From Pseudomonas sp. NCCP-436 (GTDB lineage Bacteria; Pseudomonadota; Gammaproteobacteria; Pseudomonadales; Pseudomonadaceae): a stretch of 64,000 bases of DNA. The translations under genes were made by a program, and so were the position numbers. Under the pieces are notes generated by a model. It was not told where the DNA came from and made no database searches. It was given only the letters and a program-made list of their open reading frames with translations. Shown piece after piece: positions 41,135 to 50,321 of this stretch; within the stretch, counting starts at the first letter, position 1; every line of letters starts with the position of its first letter. The DNA is taken from assembly GCF_019656335.1 (NCBI RefSeq), contig NZ_BPLZ01000013.1, positions 1-64,000 on the forward strand. Direction: 5' to 3'.

Positions 41135-42073
41135 ATGACCGACAAGATCGTCGTCGCGGCGCTGTATAAATTCGTTTCCCTGCCGGATTACCAGGCGCTG
41201 CGCGAACCATTGCTCAACACTCTGCTGGATAACGGCATCAAAGGCACTCTGCTGCTTGCCGAGGAAGGTATCAATGGTACGGTCTCCGGCAGCCGTGCCG
41301 CCATCGACGCGCTGATGGCCTGGTTCCGCTGCGACGAGCGTCTGGCCGACATCGATCACAAGGAGTCCTACTGCGACGAGCAGCCGTTCTACCGAACCAA
41401 GGTCAAGCTGAAGAAGGAGATAGTCACTCTCGGCGTGCCGGGTGTGGATCCCAACCAGCGGGTCGGTACTTACGTCGAACCGAAGGACTGGAATGACCTG
41501 ATCTCTGATCCTGAGGTGCTGCTGATCGACACCCGCAACGACTATGAGGTGGCCATCGGCACCTTTGAGAGGGCCATCGACCCGAAGACCAAGTCATTCC
41601 GCGAGTTTCCGGATTACGTCCGCCAGCATTTCGATCCTGCCCGGCACAAGAAGGTAGCGATGTTCTGCACCGGCGGAATCCGCTGCGAAAAGGCCTCCAG
41701 CTACATGCTCGGCGAGGGGTTTGAGGAGGTTTATCACCTCAAGGGCGGTATCCTCAAATACTTGGAGGAAGTGCCGCAGGAGCAGAGCAAGTGGCAGGGC
41801 GAGTGTTTCGTCTTCGACAACCGCGTGACCGTACGTCATGACCTTTCCGTGGGCGACTATGACCAGTGCCACGCCTGCCGCAACCCGATCTCCGTGGAAG
41901 ACCGTCAATCCGAGTTCTACAGCCCGGGAGTAAGTTGCCCGCACTGCTGGGACTCGCTGCCGGAGAAGACCCGGGCCAGTGCCCGTGAGCGGCAGAAGCA
42001 GATTGAACTGGCCAAGGCGCGCAACCTGCCGCATCCCATCGGACGTGATCCGCGTCAACTGAAAGAGGATTGA
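41135..42073 (+). CDS. trhO: tRNA uridine(34) hydroxylase TrhO
   Basis: A 312-residue rhodanese-domain protein of the YceA/TrhO family, which makes 5-hydroxyuridine at tRNA position 34 using oxygen. The acylphosphatase-like N-terminal domain starts [17 protein letters not shown]. The rhodanese active site is [16 protein letters not shown] near residue 180, with Cys in the loop. A C-terminal zinc-like segment CHACRNPIS and CPHCWDSLP is present. The DsbA-like gene follows after 2 bases. Confidence 0.92.
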   Translation: MTDKIVVAALYKFVSLPDYQALREPLLNTLLDNGIKGTLLLAEEGINGTVSGSRAAIDALMAWFRCDERLADIDHKESYCDEQPFYRTKVKLKKEIVTLGVPGVDPNQRVGTYVEPKDWNDLISDPEVLLIDTRNDYEVAIGTFERAIDPKTKSFREFPDYVRQHFDPARHKKVAMFCTGGIRCEKASSYMLGEGFEEVYHLKGGILKYLEEVPQEQSKWQGECFVFDNRVTVRHDLSVGDYDQCHACRNPISVEDRQSEFYSPGVSCPHCWDSLPEKTRASARERQKQIELAKARNLPHPIGRDPRQLKED

Positions 42074-42075
42074 TC

Positions 42076-42708
42076 ATGGCAAGCCGCCTGCTCTACGTGA
42101 TGGATCCGATGTGCTCTTGGTGCTGGGGCTTCGCTCCTGTGGCCGAGGCTCTCGCCGAGCAGGCAGCCGGGGCCGGCGTGGCCACCGAACTGGTGGTCGG
42201 CGGCCTGCGCCGCGACCGGCAGCCGGTGGATGACGCCGCGCGGGCGCGTTACCTGGGCTACTGGCAGGCGGTCAATGCTGCCACGGGGCAACACTTCGAC
42301 TACCAGCTGGGCTTGCCGGACGGCATGGTCTATGACACTGAGCCGGCCTGTAGGGCGCTTGTTGCGGCGCGGCGAGTTGATGACGGTGCAGCCTGGGGCC
42401 TGCTCCGGGAGATCCAGACCGCTTTCTACACTCGCGGAGCCGACGTAAGCCGCGCCAGCGTACTGGTGCAACTGGCCGAGCGAGCCGGAATTAAGCGTGC
42501 TGCTTTCGCCGAGGCTTTCGACAGTCCGGCGGTTTATCAGGCGACTCTGGACGAGTTTGGCTGGGTGCAGGATCTTGGGATTGCCGGTTTCCCCACCCTG
42601 TTGGCTGAGCGCGATGGACAACTGGCGCTGCTGACCAATGGCTATCAGCCGCTGGAGCGGCTGGCCCCCTTGCTCGGCCGCTGGCTGGAGCGTGCCGCCC
42701 ATGTCTGA
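42076..42708 (+). CDS. DsbA-family (FrnE-like) thioredoxin-fold protein
   Basis: A 210-residue protein with the CxxC motif CSWC in DPMCSWCWGFAPVAEAL near residue 12, and the cis-Pro loop GIAGFPTLLAERDGQ near 172. No signal peptide is present, so it acts in the cytoplasm; the group is often annotated DsbA family or FrnE-like. The start ATG 42076 has AGAGGA upstream. The next ABC transporter gene starts eight bases before its stop, so the two are coupled. Confidence 0.86.
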   Translation: MASRLLYVMDPMCSWCWGFAPVAEALAEQAAGAGVATELVVGGLRRDRQPVDDAARARYLGYWQAVNAATGQHFDYQLGLPDGMVYDTEPACRALVAARRVDDGAAWGLLREIQTAFYTRGADVSRASVLVQLAERAGIKRAAFAEAFDSPAVYQATLDEFGWVQDLGIAGFPTLLAERDGQLALLTNGYQPLERLAPLLGRWLERAAHV

Positions 42709-44482
42709 TCGCCTGAGCTGGACAGAGATTCGCCGGCTGGCGCTGCGTCACAGAAAATCGCTGATCTTCGCCAATCTGCTGGCCGTGCTGGCCACTTTGT
42801 GCAGTGTTCCGATTCCGCTGCTGTTGCCGTTGCTGGTGGACGAGGTTTTGTTGGGTGAGGGGGATGCGGCCCTGCAGGTGATGAACCATTTCCTGCCCTC
42901 TGGCTGGCAGCAGGCCGCCGGCTATATCGGCCTGATGCTGCTACTGACCCTGCTGTTGCGCTGCGCCGCCTTAGTGTTCAACGTGCTGCAGGCGCGGTTG
43001 TTTGCACGTTTGTCGAAGGACATCGTCTACCGCATCCGCATCCGTCTGATCGAGCGACTCAAACGCATTTCCCTCGGTGAGTACGAAAGCCTTGGCGGCG
43101 GTACGGTAACCACTCACCTGGTCACGGACCTGGACACTCTGGACAAGTTCGTTGGCGAGACACTCAGTCGCTTCCTGGTGGCGGTGCTGACGCTCTTGGG
43201 CACCTCGGCAATTCTTATCTGGATGCACTGGCAGCTGGCGCTCTTGATCCTGCTGTTCAATCCGCTGGTGATCTATGCCACGGTGCAGCTGGGCAAGCGC
43301 GTCAAGCACCTGAAGAAACTGGAGAACGACAGTACCGCGCGCTTTACTCAGGCGTTGACCGAAACCCTGGAGGCGATTCAGGAGGTACGTGCCGGCAACC
43401 GTCAGGGCTACTTCCTGGGAAGGCTCGGCAATCGTGCCCGCGACGTGCGCGATCATGCCGTGGCCTCGCAGTGGAAAAGCGATGCCTCCAACCGCGCCAG
43501 TGGCTTGCTGTTCCAGTTTGGAATCGACGTGTTCCGTGCTGCGGCCATGCTCACGGTGCTGTTCTCGGATCTGTCCATCGGCCAGATGCTCGCGGTATTC
43601 AGCTATCTGTGGTTCATGATCGGGCCAGTGGAGCAACTGCTTAACCTGCAGTACGCCTTCTATGCTGCCAGCGGTGCGCTGACACGCATCAACGAGTTGC
43701 TGGCGCGTCGTGACGAGCCACGGTATCCAGCCCGGGTTGACCCTTTCGCCGGGCGCGAGACGGTAGGCATCGAGGTGCGCGGGCTGACCTTTGGCTATGG
43801 CGAGGAGCCGGTGCTGAGCGGCCTCAACCTGTCTATCGCGCCGGGAGAGAAAGTGGCCATCGTCGGTGCCTCCGGCGGTGGCAAGAGCACGCTGGTGCAA
43901 TTGCTGCTCGGTCTTTATACGCCGCAGGCCGGCACTATCTGCTTCGGCGGTTGCAGTCAGGAGCAAATCGGCCTGGACTGCGTTCGCGATAACGTCGCTG
44001 TGGTATTGCAGCATCCGGCACTGTTCAACGACAGCGTACGGGCCAACCTCACCATGGGGCGTGAACGCAGTGATGAGGAATGCTGGGAGGCACTGCGCAT
44101 TGCCCAATTGGCCGAGACCATCAGGCAGCTACCGCAGGGTCTCGACAGTGTGGTGGGGCGCTCCGGTGTGCGCCTGTCTGGCGGCCAGCGTCAGCGTCTG
44201 GCGATCGCCCGCATGGTGCTGGCTCGTCCGCAGGTAGTGATTCTCGATGAAGCCACCTCGGCGCTTGACGCTGCTACCGAATATGCCTTGCACGAAGCAC
44301 TTGCGCAGTTTCTTCAAGGGCGCACCACACTGATCATTGCTCATCGCCTCTCGGCTGTTAAGCAGGCCGACCGGGTGCTGGTGTTCGATGGCGGCAGCGT
44401 TGCCGAGGATGGCGACCATCAGCAACTGATCGCCGACGGCGGGCTGTACGCCAAGCTGTATGGGCATCTTCAGCAGGGTTGA
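42701..44482 (+). CDS. ABC exporter, fused membrane and ATPase domains
   Basis: A 593-residue half-transporter of the MsbA/lipid and drug exporter type. The N-terminal domain has six hydrophobic segments (for example NLLAVLATLCSVPIPLLLPLLV and YIGLMLLLTLLLRCAALVFN). The nucleotide-binding domain from about residue 350 has Walker A GASGGGKSTLVQL, Q loop VVLQHPALF, signature RLSGGQRQRLAIARM, Walker B VVILDEATSALDA and switch His IIAHRLSAV. Acts as a homodimer or with a partner; the substrate is unknown. Coupled to the DsbA-like gene. Confidence 0.88.
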   Translation: MSDRLSWTEIRRLALRHRKSLIFANLLAVLATLCSVPIPLLLPLLVDEVLLGEGDAALQVMNHFLPSGWQQAAGYIGLMLLLTLLLRCAALVFNVLQARLFARLSKDIVYRIRIRLIERLKRISLGEYESLGGGTVTTHLVTDLDTLDKFVGETLSRFLVAVLTLLGTSAILIWMHWQLALLILLFNPLVIYATVQLGKRVKHLKKLENDSTARFTQALTETLEAIQEVRAGNRQGYFLGRLGNRARDVRDHAVASQWKSDASNRASGLLFQFGIDVFRAAAMLTVLFSDLSIGQMLAVFSYLWFMIGPVEQLLNLQYAFYAASGALTRINELLARRDEPRYPARVDPFAGRETVGIEVRGLTFGYGEEPVLSGLNLSIAPGEKVAIVGASGGGKSTLVQLLLGLYTPQAGTICFGGCSQEQIGLDCVRDNVAVVLQHPALFNDSVRANLTMGRERSDEECWEALRIAQLAETIRQLPQGLDSVVGRSGVRLSGGQRQRLAIARMVLARPQVVILDEATSALDAATEYALHEALAQFLQGRTTLIIAHRLSAVKQADRVLVFDGGSVAEDGDHQQLIADGGLYAKLYGHLQQG

Positions 44483-44570
44483 AGTGTCCATTCTTGACGG
44501 CTGAATCGGAATGTCCCTCAACCGCGTTCGGCAATAGTCGGGCATCTGAAACCGCTGCTACGGAATAGCT

Positions 44571-44591
44571 AGGAACGGCTTCAGCCGCGAT
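44571..44591. repeat. Pseudomonas REP-like element, copy 1
   Basis: AGGAACGGCTTCAGCCGCGAT contains the stem CGGCT-tc-AGCCG and resembles the REP family AGGAGCGGCTTCAGCCGCGA common in pseudomonad intergenic DNA. It lies in the 253-base gap between the ABC exporter and the LysR gene stop; the rest of that gap shows no gene. Confidence 0.65.
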
Positions 44592-44704
44592 GCTCTTTTG
44601 CGTAACTCATGTTCCCGGATTGCATCCGGTCAACACCGCTTCTTCTACAGTCGCGATTAAAGCCCCTCTCAACTGGTTGCGTTATGTTGGGCTGCCGAGG
44701 CTCT

Positions 44705-44728
44705 GTGGGAGGCGTTTCAGCGGCGAGG
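44705..44728. repeat. Degenerate REP-like element, copy 2
   Basis: GTGGGAGGCGTTTCAGCGGCGAGG resembles the opposite boundary copy of the same REP family (GTGGGAGCGGCTTCAGCCGCGA) with several changes. It ends 7 bases from the LysR stop codon and may act as its transcription end. Confidence 0.5.
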
Positions 44729-44735
44729 TTCTTCC

Positions 44736-45599
44736 TCAGCCATGGCTGGCCAAGGCTTCACTTAATTCCTCGAACAGCGTCTGCACCGAGCGCAAGGCGC
44801 GGCAGTCGGGCCGGGTCAGCAGCCAAAGTTCGGTGTCGCAGCCGGCCAGGGGCGGGCCGAGTGCCTTGAGGTCGGGATGGGCGCGCAGCACGAAGTCGGG
44901 CAGGGCGGCAACGCCCAGTCCGGCGCGGGTCAGTTGGGCCACGGCGTACATGCTGCTGCAGCGATAGTTGGGCGTGACGCCCGGCAGTTCGCGCAGGCGC
45001 CAGAGCACCGTGCTGTGATCCGGCATCGCCTCGTCCGGGGCGATCCAGCTCTGACGTGTCAGGTCGCTGCGGTCCTGATCGTCGTCACGGGCGCAGATCC
45101 GGTAACTCACCCTGGCCAGGCGCCGGCCCACCAGATGTTCCGGTGGCTCATTGGTCAGGCGTAGGGCCAGGTCCGCGTCGCGCCGGCTGAGATTGGCGAA
45201 GTCATTGGAGGTTACCAACTCCAGCGCCAGAGCCGGGTAATTGGGCATAAAGCGCGCCATGGCCGGTAGCAGCAGGCTGCTCAGTACCGCATCGGTGCAG
45301 GTCAGGCGCACCGTACCGCTGACCACCTGCTTGCCCAGTTCCAGGGCCACGCGCGCGGCATCCAGCGCCTGCTCGGCGCGTTCGGCCTGTTCGGCCAGGG
45401 CGCGTGCGGTTTCGCTGGGTTCGTAGCCGCGACGGCTTTTCTCGAACAGCGCCACTCCCAAAGCAGCCTCCAGCCGGCGCACGGCGCGGAACACGGTGGA
45501 GACGTCCACCTGCAGCAGGTCTGCGGCCCGCGCCAGGGAACGACCACGCACCAGGGCGAGCACCAGGGAGAGGTCGGCGTGCTCGATTCTATATTGCAT
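44736..45599 (-). CDS. LysR-family transcriptional regulator
   Basis: A 287-residue LysR protein. The N-terminal winged helix-turn-helix is LALVRGRSLARAADLLQVDVSTVFRAVRRLEAALG (recognised by RAADLLQVDVSTVFRAVRRL), and the ligand domain spans about residues 90-285 (GTVRLTCTDAVLSSLLLPAMARF). Start ATG 45599 is chosen over an in-frame codon 30 bases upstream. It is divergent from the glutaminase-like gene across 93 bases containing CAAT-N4-ATTG (45627-45638), a possible operator, and TATAGT at 45653-45658. Confidence 0.87.
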   Translation of the reverse strand: MQYRIEHADLSLVLALVRGRSLARAADLLQVDVSTVFRAVRRLEAALGVALFEKSRRGYEPSETARALAEQAERAEQALDAARVALELGKQVVSGTVRLTCTDAVLSSLLLPAMARFMPNYPALALELVTSNDFANLSRRDADLALRLTNEPPEHLVGRRLARVSYRICARDDDQDRSDLTRQSWIAPDEAMPDHSTVLWRLRELPGVTPNYRCSSMYAVAQLTRAGLGVAALPDFVLRAHPDLKALGPPLAGCDTELWLLTRPDCRALRSVQTLFEELSEALASHG

Positions 45600-45692
45600 G
45601 CGTGCAATCTCTGCTTGTCTATTTGCCAATTATTATTGCGCGAGCGCCATCTTATAGTGGTGTACAGACCGCCAAGCAATAGGGGAGCGCGC

Positions 45693-46430
45693 ATGTACAG
45701 CAAGTGTCGAGTCAAGATTGCCCTTGTCGGGGATTACAACCCGGTGATTACCGCCCATCAGGCCATTCCCGAGGCGTTGCGCCTTGCCAGCGAGGCCCTG
45801 GGTGTGGCAGTCGAGCACGATTGGTTGGCGACCGACAGCATTCTCGATGATGCGGGCCTGATGGCTTATGACGGTATCTGGTGCGTACCGGGCAGCCCTT
45901 ATGTGGCCACCGAGGGCGCGCTACGCGCCATTCGTTTTGCCCGCGAACAGGGTGTGCCGTTTCTGGGTACCTGTGGCGGCTTCCAGCATGCGCTGCTTGA
46001 ATACGCGCGCAATCGCCTGGGCTGGATCGATGCCGAGCACGCCGAACTGTCGCCGCAGGCGCAGACACAGCTGATCGCGCCGCTGGCCTGTGCCTTGCTG
46101 GATGTCAGCGAACATGTGCACCTGGTGTCCGGTTCACGTATCGCCGAGCTGTACGGGGTGCGCGAGATCAGCGAGCAGTACCTGTGCCGTTATGGCCTTG
46201 CTGACGCCTTCGTCGAGCCATTGATGGCACAGGCGCTGAAGGCCTCCGGGCATGACGAGTCCGGGGCGGTGCGTGCCATCGAGCTGGAAGATCATCCGTT
46301 CTTCATTGCCACTTTGTTCCAGCCCGAGCGTGCGGCGCTGGAGGGGCGTCTGCCGCCACTGGTCGCCGGTCTTGTCGGTGCCTGTGCGGTGCAGTCGGTG
46401 CATGAGGCGCACCTGGCCATGGCCTCATGA
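45693..46430 (+). CDS. Solitary CTP-synthase-glutaminase-like class I GATase protein
   Basis: A 245-residue protein resembling the C-terminal glutaminase domain of CTP synthase, without the synthetase domain: KIALVGDYNPVITAHQAIPEAL at the start, IWCVPGSPYVATEGALRAIRFARE near 76, and the nucleophile elbow FLGTCGGFQHALLEYARN near 100 with Cys in place. At the position of the catalytic FHPE of CTP synthase it reads LFQPE near 227, so the His is replaced by Gln while Glu remains. It may therefore not hydrolyse glutamine. Start ATG 45693 follows GGGGAG. It overlaps the next small monooxygenase gene by four bases (ATGA). The true reaction is unknown. Confidence 0.75.
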   Translation: MYSKCRVKIALVGDYNPVITAHQAIPEALRLASEALGVAVEHDWLATDSILDDAGLMAYDGIWCVPGSPYVATEGALRAIRFAREQGVPFLGTCGGFQHALLEYARNRLGWIDAEHAELSPQAQTQLIAPLACALLDVSEHVHLVSGSRIAELYGVREISEQYLCRYGLADAFVEPLMAQALKASGHDESGAVRAIELEDHPFFIATLFQPERAALEGRLPPLVAGLVGACAVQSVHEAHLAMAS

Positions 46431-46753
46431 TCGCCGCTACACCGCAGCCACCCTATTACGTGGTGATCTTCACCTCGCAGCGCACCGAGGTGGACGCCGG
46501 TTATGCCGAGGCGGCGCAGCGCATGCTGGAACTGGCCGCGCAGCAGCCCGGCTTTCTCGGTGTGGAGTCGGCGCGCAGTGATGGCCTGGGTATCACACTG
46601 TCCTACTGGCAGAGCGAGGAGGCCATCCGTGCCTGGCGCGAGCATGCCGAGCACAGCGTCGTGCGTGAACAGGGACGAGCCGACTGGTACGCCGCCTTTG
46701 CTACGCGGGTGGCCAAGGTCGAGCGCGCCTACAGCTTCTCGCGTTCTGCTTGA
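46427..46753 (+). CDS. Antibiotic-biosynthesis-monooxygenase (ABM) family protein
   Basis: A 108-residue dimeric ferredoxin-like-fold protein of the ABM family (YqjZ-like). The pattern YYVVIFTSQRTEVDAGYAEAA, then QQPGFLGVESARSDGLGITLSYWQSEEAIRAWRE, is diagnostic of the family. Many members degrade or modify aromatic substrates or heme without a cofactor. It overlaps the GATase-like gene (ATGA), so the pair forms an operon controlled by the divergent LysR regulator; it lies just upstream of the tyrosine operon but ends 223 bases before it. Confidence 0.75.
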   Translation: MIAATPQPPYYVVIFTSQRTEVDAGYAEAAQRMLELAAQQPGFLGVESARSDGLGITLSYWQSEEAIRAWREHAEHSVVREQGRADWYAAFATRVAKVERAYSFSRSA

Positions 46754-46781
46754 GCGACAGCGGCAAGTCGGCAGACCGGAG

Positions 46782-46799
46782 TGTAAGGTTTTTCTTACG
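46782..46799 (+). promoter_or_regulatory. PhhR/TyrR-like box before hpd
   Basis: TGTAAG-N6-CTTACG at 46782-46799 fits the TyrR/PhhR consensus TGTAAA-N6-TTTACA at 9 of 12 fixed positions with near-perfect dyad symmetry. PhhR activates phenylalanine/tyrosine catabolic genes in pseudomonads. It lies about 180 bases before the hpd start. Confidence 0.6.
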
Positions 46800-46820
46800 A
46801 TAGGCGGGGCGTTGCCTGCC

Positions 46821-46837
46821 TTACGCACCTGGCGTAA
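46821..46837 (+). promoter_or_regulatory. Second perfect palindrome in the hpd control region
   Basis: TTACGC-acctg-GCGTAA is a perfect 6-5-6 inverted repeat, 22 bases downstream of the PhhR-like box. It could bind another regulator of homogentisate metabolism; identity unknown. Confidence 0.5.
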
Positions 46838-46976
46838 CGAAAGTTTGCCACTGCTGCGCTCGACTGCTGTGTCGAAGTGTCGCAAGCCATCTTGAGAGCG
46901 CGTCTGCACTCGGTTGTCATGGGGTTGTCCGCAGCGCATTCGTGCACTGCCATAACAATGACAATCAGGAGGCAAG

Positions 46977-48059
46977 ATGAACGCCGTGGCCAAGATCGAG
47001 CAGCACAATCCCATCGGAACCGACGGTTTCGAGTTCGTTGAATTCACCGCACCGACTGCCGAAGGTATCGAGCAACTGCGTCAGTTGTTCACCGCCATGG
47101 GTTTCACCGAAACCGCCAAACACCGCTCCAAGCAGGTCTGGCTGTTCCAGCAAAACGACATCAATCTCGTCCTCAACGGCAGCCCGAGCGGGCATGTCCG
47201 CGAGTTTGGCGAAAAGCACGGCCCCAGTGCCTGCGCCATGGCCTTCCGGGTCAAGAACGCCGCCCAGGCTGCGGCCTACGTCGAGCAGCAAGGGGCCAAA
47301 CTGGTGGGCAGCCACGCCAACTTCGGCGAGCTGAACATTCCATGCGTCGAAGGCATCGGCGGCTCTCTGCTGTATCTGGTCGACCGCTATGGCGACAAGA
47401 GCATCTATGACGTCGACTTCGAGTACATCGAAGGCCGCGGCCCCAACGACAATGCTGTCGGTCTGCAGTGCATCGACCACCTGACCCACAACGTGCGCCG
47501 CGGGCAGATGGACGTGTGGTCCGGCTTCTACGAACGTATCGCCAACTTCCGCGAGATCCGCTACTTCGATATCGAAGGCAAGCTCACCGGTCTGTTCTCC
47601 CGCGCCATGACCGCGCCGTGCGGCAAGATCCGCATCCCGATCAACGAGTCGGCCGACGACAAGTCGCAGATCGAGGAATTCATCCGCGAGTACCACGGTG
47701 AAGGCATCCAGCATATCGCCCTGTCGACCGACGACATCTACGCCACCGTGCGCCAGCTGCGCGCCAATGGCGTGGATTTCATGACTACCCCGGACACCTA
47801 TTACGAGAAGGTCGATGCCCGCGTGCCCGGCCACGGTGAGCCGCTGGACGAGCTGCGCGAACTGAGCATCCTGATCGATGGTGCACCGGGGGACGACGGT
47901 ATCCTGCTGCAGATCTTCACCAATACGGTGATCGGCCCGATCTTCTTCGAGATCATCCAGCGCAAGGGCAACCAGGGCTTCGGCGAGGGCAACTTCAAGG
48001 CCCTGTTCGAATCCATCGAGGAAGACCAGCTGCGTCGCGGCGTGATCTCCGAGGAGTGA
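46977..48059 (+). CDS. hpd: 4-hydroxyphenylpyruvate dioxygenase
   Basis: A 360-residue Fe(II) dioxygenase that converts 4-hydroxyphenylpyruvate to homogentisate. The C-terminal VOC-fold domain supplies the iron ligands: His in CIDHLTHNVRRG near residue 164, His in GEGIQHIALSTDD near 244, Glu in FFEIIQRKGNQGFGEGNFKALFESIE (quoted in part: FFEIIQRKGNQGFG) near 323. Strong ribosome site CAGGAGG. First gene of hpd-hmgA-fahA-maiA, with hmgA only four bases after its stop. Confidence 0.95.
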   Translation: MNAVAKIEQHNPIGTDGFEFVEFTAPTAEGIEQLRQLFTAMGFTETAKHRSKQVWLFQQNDINLVLNGSPSGHVREFGEKHGPSACAMAFRVKNAAQAAAYVEQQGAKLVGSHANFGELNIPCVEGIGGSLLYLVDRYGDKSIYDVDFEYIEGRGPNDNAVGLQCIDHLTHNVRRGQMDVWSGFYERIANFREIRYFDIEGKLTGLFSRAMTAPCGKIRIPINESADDKSQIEEFIREYHGEGIQHIALSTDDIYATVRQLRANGVDFMTTPDTYYEKVDARVPGHGEPLDELRELSILIDGAPGDDGILLQIFTNTVIGPIFFEIIQRKGNQGFGEGNFKALFESIEEDQLRRGVISEE

Positions 48060-48063
48060 TGCC

Positions 48064-49203
48064 ATGAGCCGCCAATGGATCCGCTTTCCCCTGCGTGAAG
48101 GTGAGTGTTCACGTCAGGCGCACTGCGATCTGCCGCAGGGCACTTATGAACGCGAGATGGGCCGCGAAGGGTTCTTCGGGCCGACTGCGCACCTGCATCA
48201 CCGACATCCGCCCACTGGCTGGATCGACTGGGAGGGCCCGCTGCGCCCGCATGCCTTCAACTTCAACCACATCCCGAGCGAGCGCGATTGTCCGCTGGCG
48301 GCGCCGCTGTGTCTGCACAACGCCGATGTCAAGCTGCGGGTCTGGCGCGCCCATGGCGCCATGCGTCATCTGGTGCGCAATGCCGACGGCGACGAACTGC
48401 TGTTCGTGCATGAAGGCAGCGGGCATTTCTACTGCGACTTCGGCCACCTGGAGTATCGCGACGGCGACTACCTGCTGATTCCGCGCGGCACCGCCTGGCG
48501 CATCGAGGCTGCCGAGCCGAGCTACTTCCTGATGATCGAAAGCACGGACGGCGCCTATCACTTGCCGGACAAGGGCCTGCTCGGCCCGCAGGCGATCTTC
48601 GACCCGGCAGTGCTCGACCATCCGCGCCTCGACGAGGCCTTCCGTGCGCAGCAAGACGAGAACAGCTGGCAGATCCGCATCAAGCGGGGCAACCAGATCA
48701 GCACCGTCACCTATCCCTACAACCCGCTCGATGTGGTCGGCTGGCACGGCGACAACACCGTGGTTCGGCTGAACTGGCGTGACATCCGCCCGCTGCTCAG
48801 CCATCGCTACCATCTGCCGCCGTCGGCACATACCACCTTCGTCGCCAGCGGCTTTGTGGTCTGCACCTTCACTCCGCGGCCGGTGGAGTCTGATCCGGGG
48901 GCGCTCAAGGTGCCCTTCTATCACAACAATGACGACTACGATGAAGTGCTGTTCTACCACCGTGGCAACTTCTTCAGCCGCGACAACATCGAGCAGGGCA
49001 TGGTTACCCTGCATCCGTGTGGTTTTCCGCATGGGCCGCATCCCAAGGCTCTGAAGAAAAGCCAGACCGATCCGGCCACTTTCATCGATGAAGTGGCGGT
49101 GATGATCGATAGCCGACGTGCTCTGGAGGTAGCCGAGGCTGCTGTTGCGGTGGATGTCCCGGAATACGTGAACTCCTGGCGAGCGCCGGGGAAGCAAGGT
49201 TAA
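48064..49203 (+). CDS. hmgA: Homogentisate 1,2-dioxygenase, short form
   Basis: A 379-residue cupin-fold dioxygenase that opens homogentisate to maleylacetoacetate. Iron-ligand candidates are in PFYHNNDDYDEVLFYHRGNF near residue 290 (His, Glu) and LHPCGFPHGPHPKAL near 323 (His). It is about 50 residues shorter than the classical 430-residue Pseudomonas enzyme, and the sequence around the ligands differs (HNNDDYDEV). It therefore belongs to the divergent short group, which as I recall occurs in marine gammaproteobacteria next to hpd and a short fah. Four bases from hpd. Confidence 0.87.
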   Translation: MSRQWIRFPLREGECSRQAHCDLPQGTYEREMGREGFFGPTAHLHHRHPPTGWIDWEGPLRPHAFNFNHIPSERDCPLAAPLCLHNADVKLRVWRAHGAMRHLVRNADGDELLFVHEGSGHFYCDFGHLEYRDGDYLLIPRGTAWRIEAAEPSYFLMIESTDGAYHLPDKGLLGPQAIFDPAVLDHPRLDEAFRAQQDENSWQIRIKRGNQISTVTYPYNPLDVVGWHGDNTVVRLNWRDIRPLLSHRYHLPPSAHTTFVASGFVVCTFTPRPVESDPGALKVPFYHNNDDYDEVLFYHRGNFFSRDNIEQGMVTLHPCGFPHGPHPKALKKSQTDPATFIDEVAVMIDSRRALEVAEAAVAVDVPEYVNSWRAPGKQG

Positions 49204-49273
49204 ACAGGTACGACAAGCCTCCTTACTTCTCACCGGGAGGAGGGAGCGCTGCTCAACGAACAGGATCTACCCG

Positions 49274-50257
49274 ATGAAACTCGCATCATTGAATCAGAGC
49301 CGCGACGGCGTACTGGTTGTCGTTTCCCGCGATCTCTCGTGTGCCGTCAAGGTGCCGCAGATCGCCGCCACTCTGCAGGCGGCGCTGGATGACTGGGCGC
49401 AGGCCCGGCCGAAGCTGGAAGCGGTCTACCAGCGCCTCAATGACGGCCTGGAAGCCGGTGCCTTTGCCTTCGAGCAAAGCGCCTGCCACAGTCCGCTGCC
49501 GCGTGCCTTTCACTGGGCTGACGGCAGTGCCTACGTCAACCATGTGGAGCTGGTTCGCAAGGCCCGCGGTGCGGAGATGCCGGAATCCTTCTGGCACGAT
49601 CCGCTGATGTACCAGGGCGGCTCTGATGCCTTTATTCCGCCGCATGGGCCGATTCGCCTGGCTGATGAAGCCTGGGGCATCGATCTGGAGGCCGAGCTGG
49701 CGGTAATTACCGACGATGTGCCGATGGGGGTGAGCGCTGCCGAGGCCGGTGAGCGCATTCGTCTGCTGATGCTGGTCAACGACGTGTCACTACGCAACCT
49801 GATTCCGGGTGAACTGGCCAAGGGGTTCGGTTTCTACCAGAGCAAGCCGTCGTCGAGCTTCTCGCCGGTAGCGGTCACGCCGGACGAGCTGGGCGAGGCC
49901 TGGAAGGACGGCAAGGTGCACCGGCCGCTGGTATCGCACATCAACGGCGAGCTGTTCGGCCAACCGGATGCCGGTGTCGACATGACCTTCAACTTCCCCA
50001 CGCTGGTGGCCCATGCTGCCAAAACCCGGCCACTGTGCGCCGGCAGCATCATTGGCTCGGGCACCGTATCCAACTACGATCGCAGCGCCGGTTCATCCTG
50101 CCTAGCCGAAAAGCGCATGCTGGAGCTGATCGAACAGGGTGAGGCGAAGACGCCCTTCCTGCGTTTTGGTGACCGGGTACGTATAGAGATGTTCGATGCC
50201 GCCGGGCAGAGTATCTTTGGCGCCATTGACCAGTTGGTAGAGCGCTACGACGGCTGA
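49274..50257 (+). CDS. fahA: Fumarylacetoacetate hydrolase family protein
   Basis: A 327-residue FAH-family hydrolase that splits fumarylacetoacetate to fumarate and acetoacetate. The metal-binding acidic motif is in WGIDLEAELAVITDDVP near residue 137; LMLVNDVSLRNL near 165 and FGFYQSKPSSSFSPVAVTP near 185 are typical. GSIIGSGTVSNYDRSAGSSCLAEKRM near 257 (quoted in part: SGTVSNYD) carries the substrate loop. Shorter than the 430-residue classical enzyme, consistent with the short hmgA partner. Confidence 0.88.
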   Translation: MKLASLNQSRDGVLVVVSRDLSCAVKVPQIAATLQAALDDWAQARPKLEAVYQRLNDGLEAGAFAFEQSACHSPLPRAFHWADGSAYVNHVELVRKARGAEMPESFWHDPLMYQGGSDAFIPPHGPIRLADEAWGIDLEAELAVITDDVPMGVSAAEAGERIRLLMLVNDVSLRNLIPGELAKGFGFYQSKPSSSFSPVAVTPDELGEAWKDGKVHRPLVSHINGELFGQPDAGVDMTFNFPTLVAHAAKTRPLCAGSIIGSGTVSNYDRSAGSSCLAEKRMLELIEQGEAKTPFLRFGDRVRIEMFDAAGQSIFGAIDQLVERYDG

Positions 50258-50321
50258 GGCTGAGGTGTTTCAACGTCATTCTGTCTGGCTGCGACCTGGT
50301 ACGAGCAAGGGAACCATTGTC

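Noticed and set aside
46965..48065. 366-codon minus-strand frame over hpd
   Set aside because: Shadow of hpd; the plus-strand frame has all three iron ligands.
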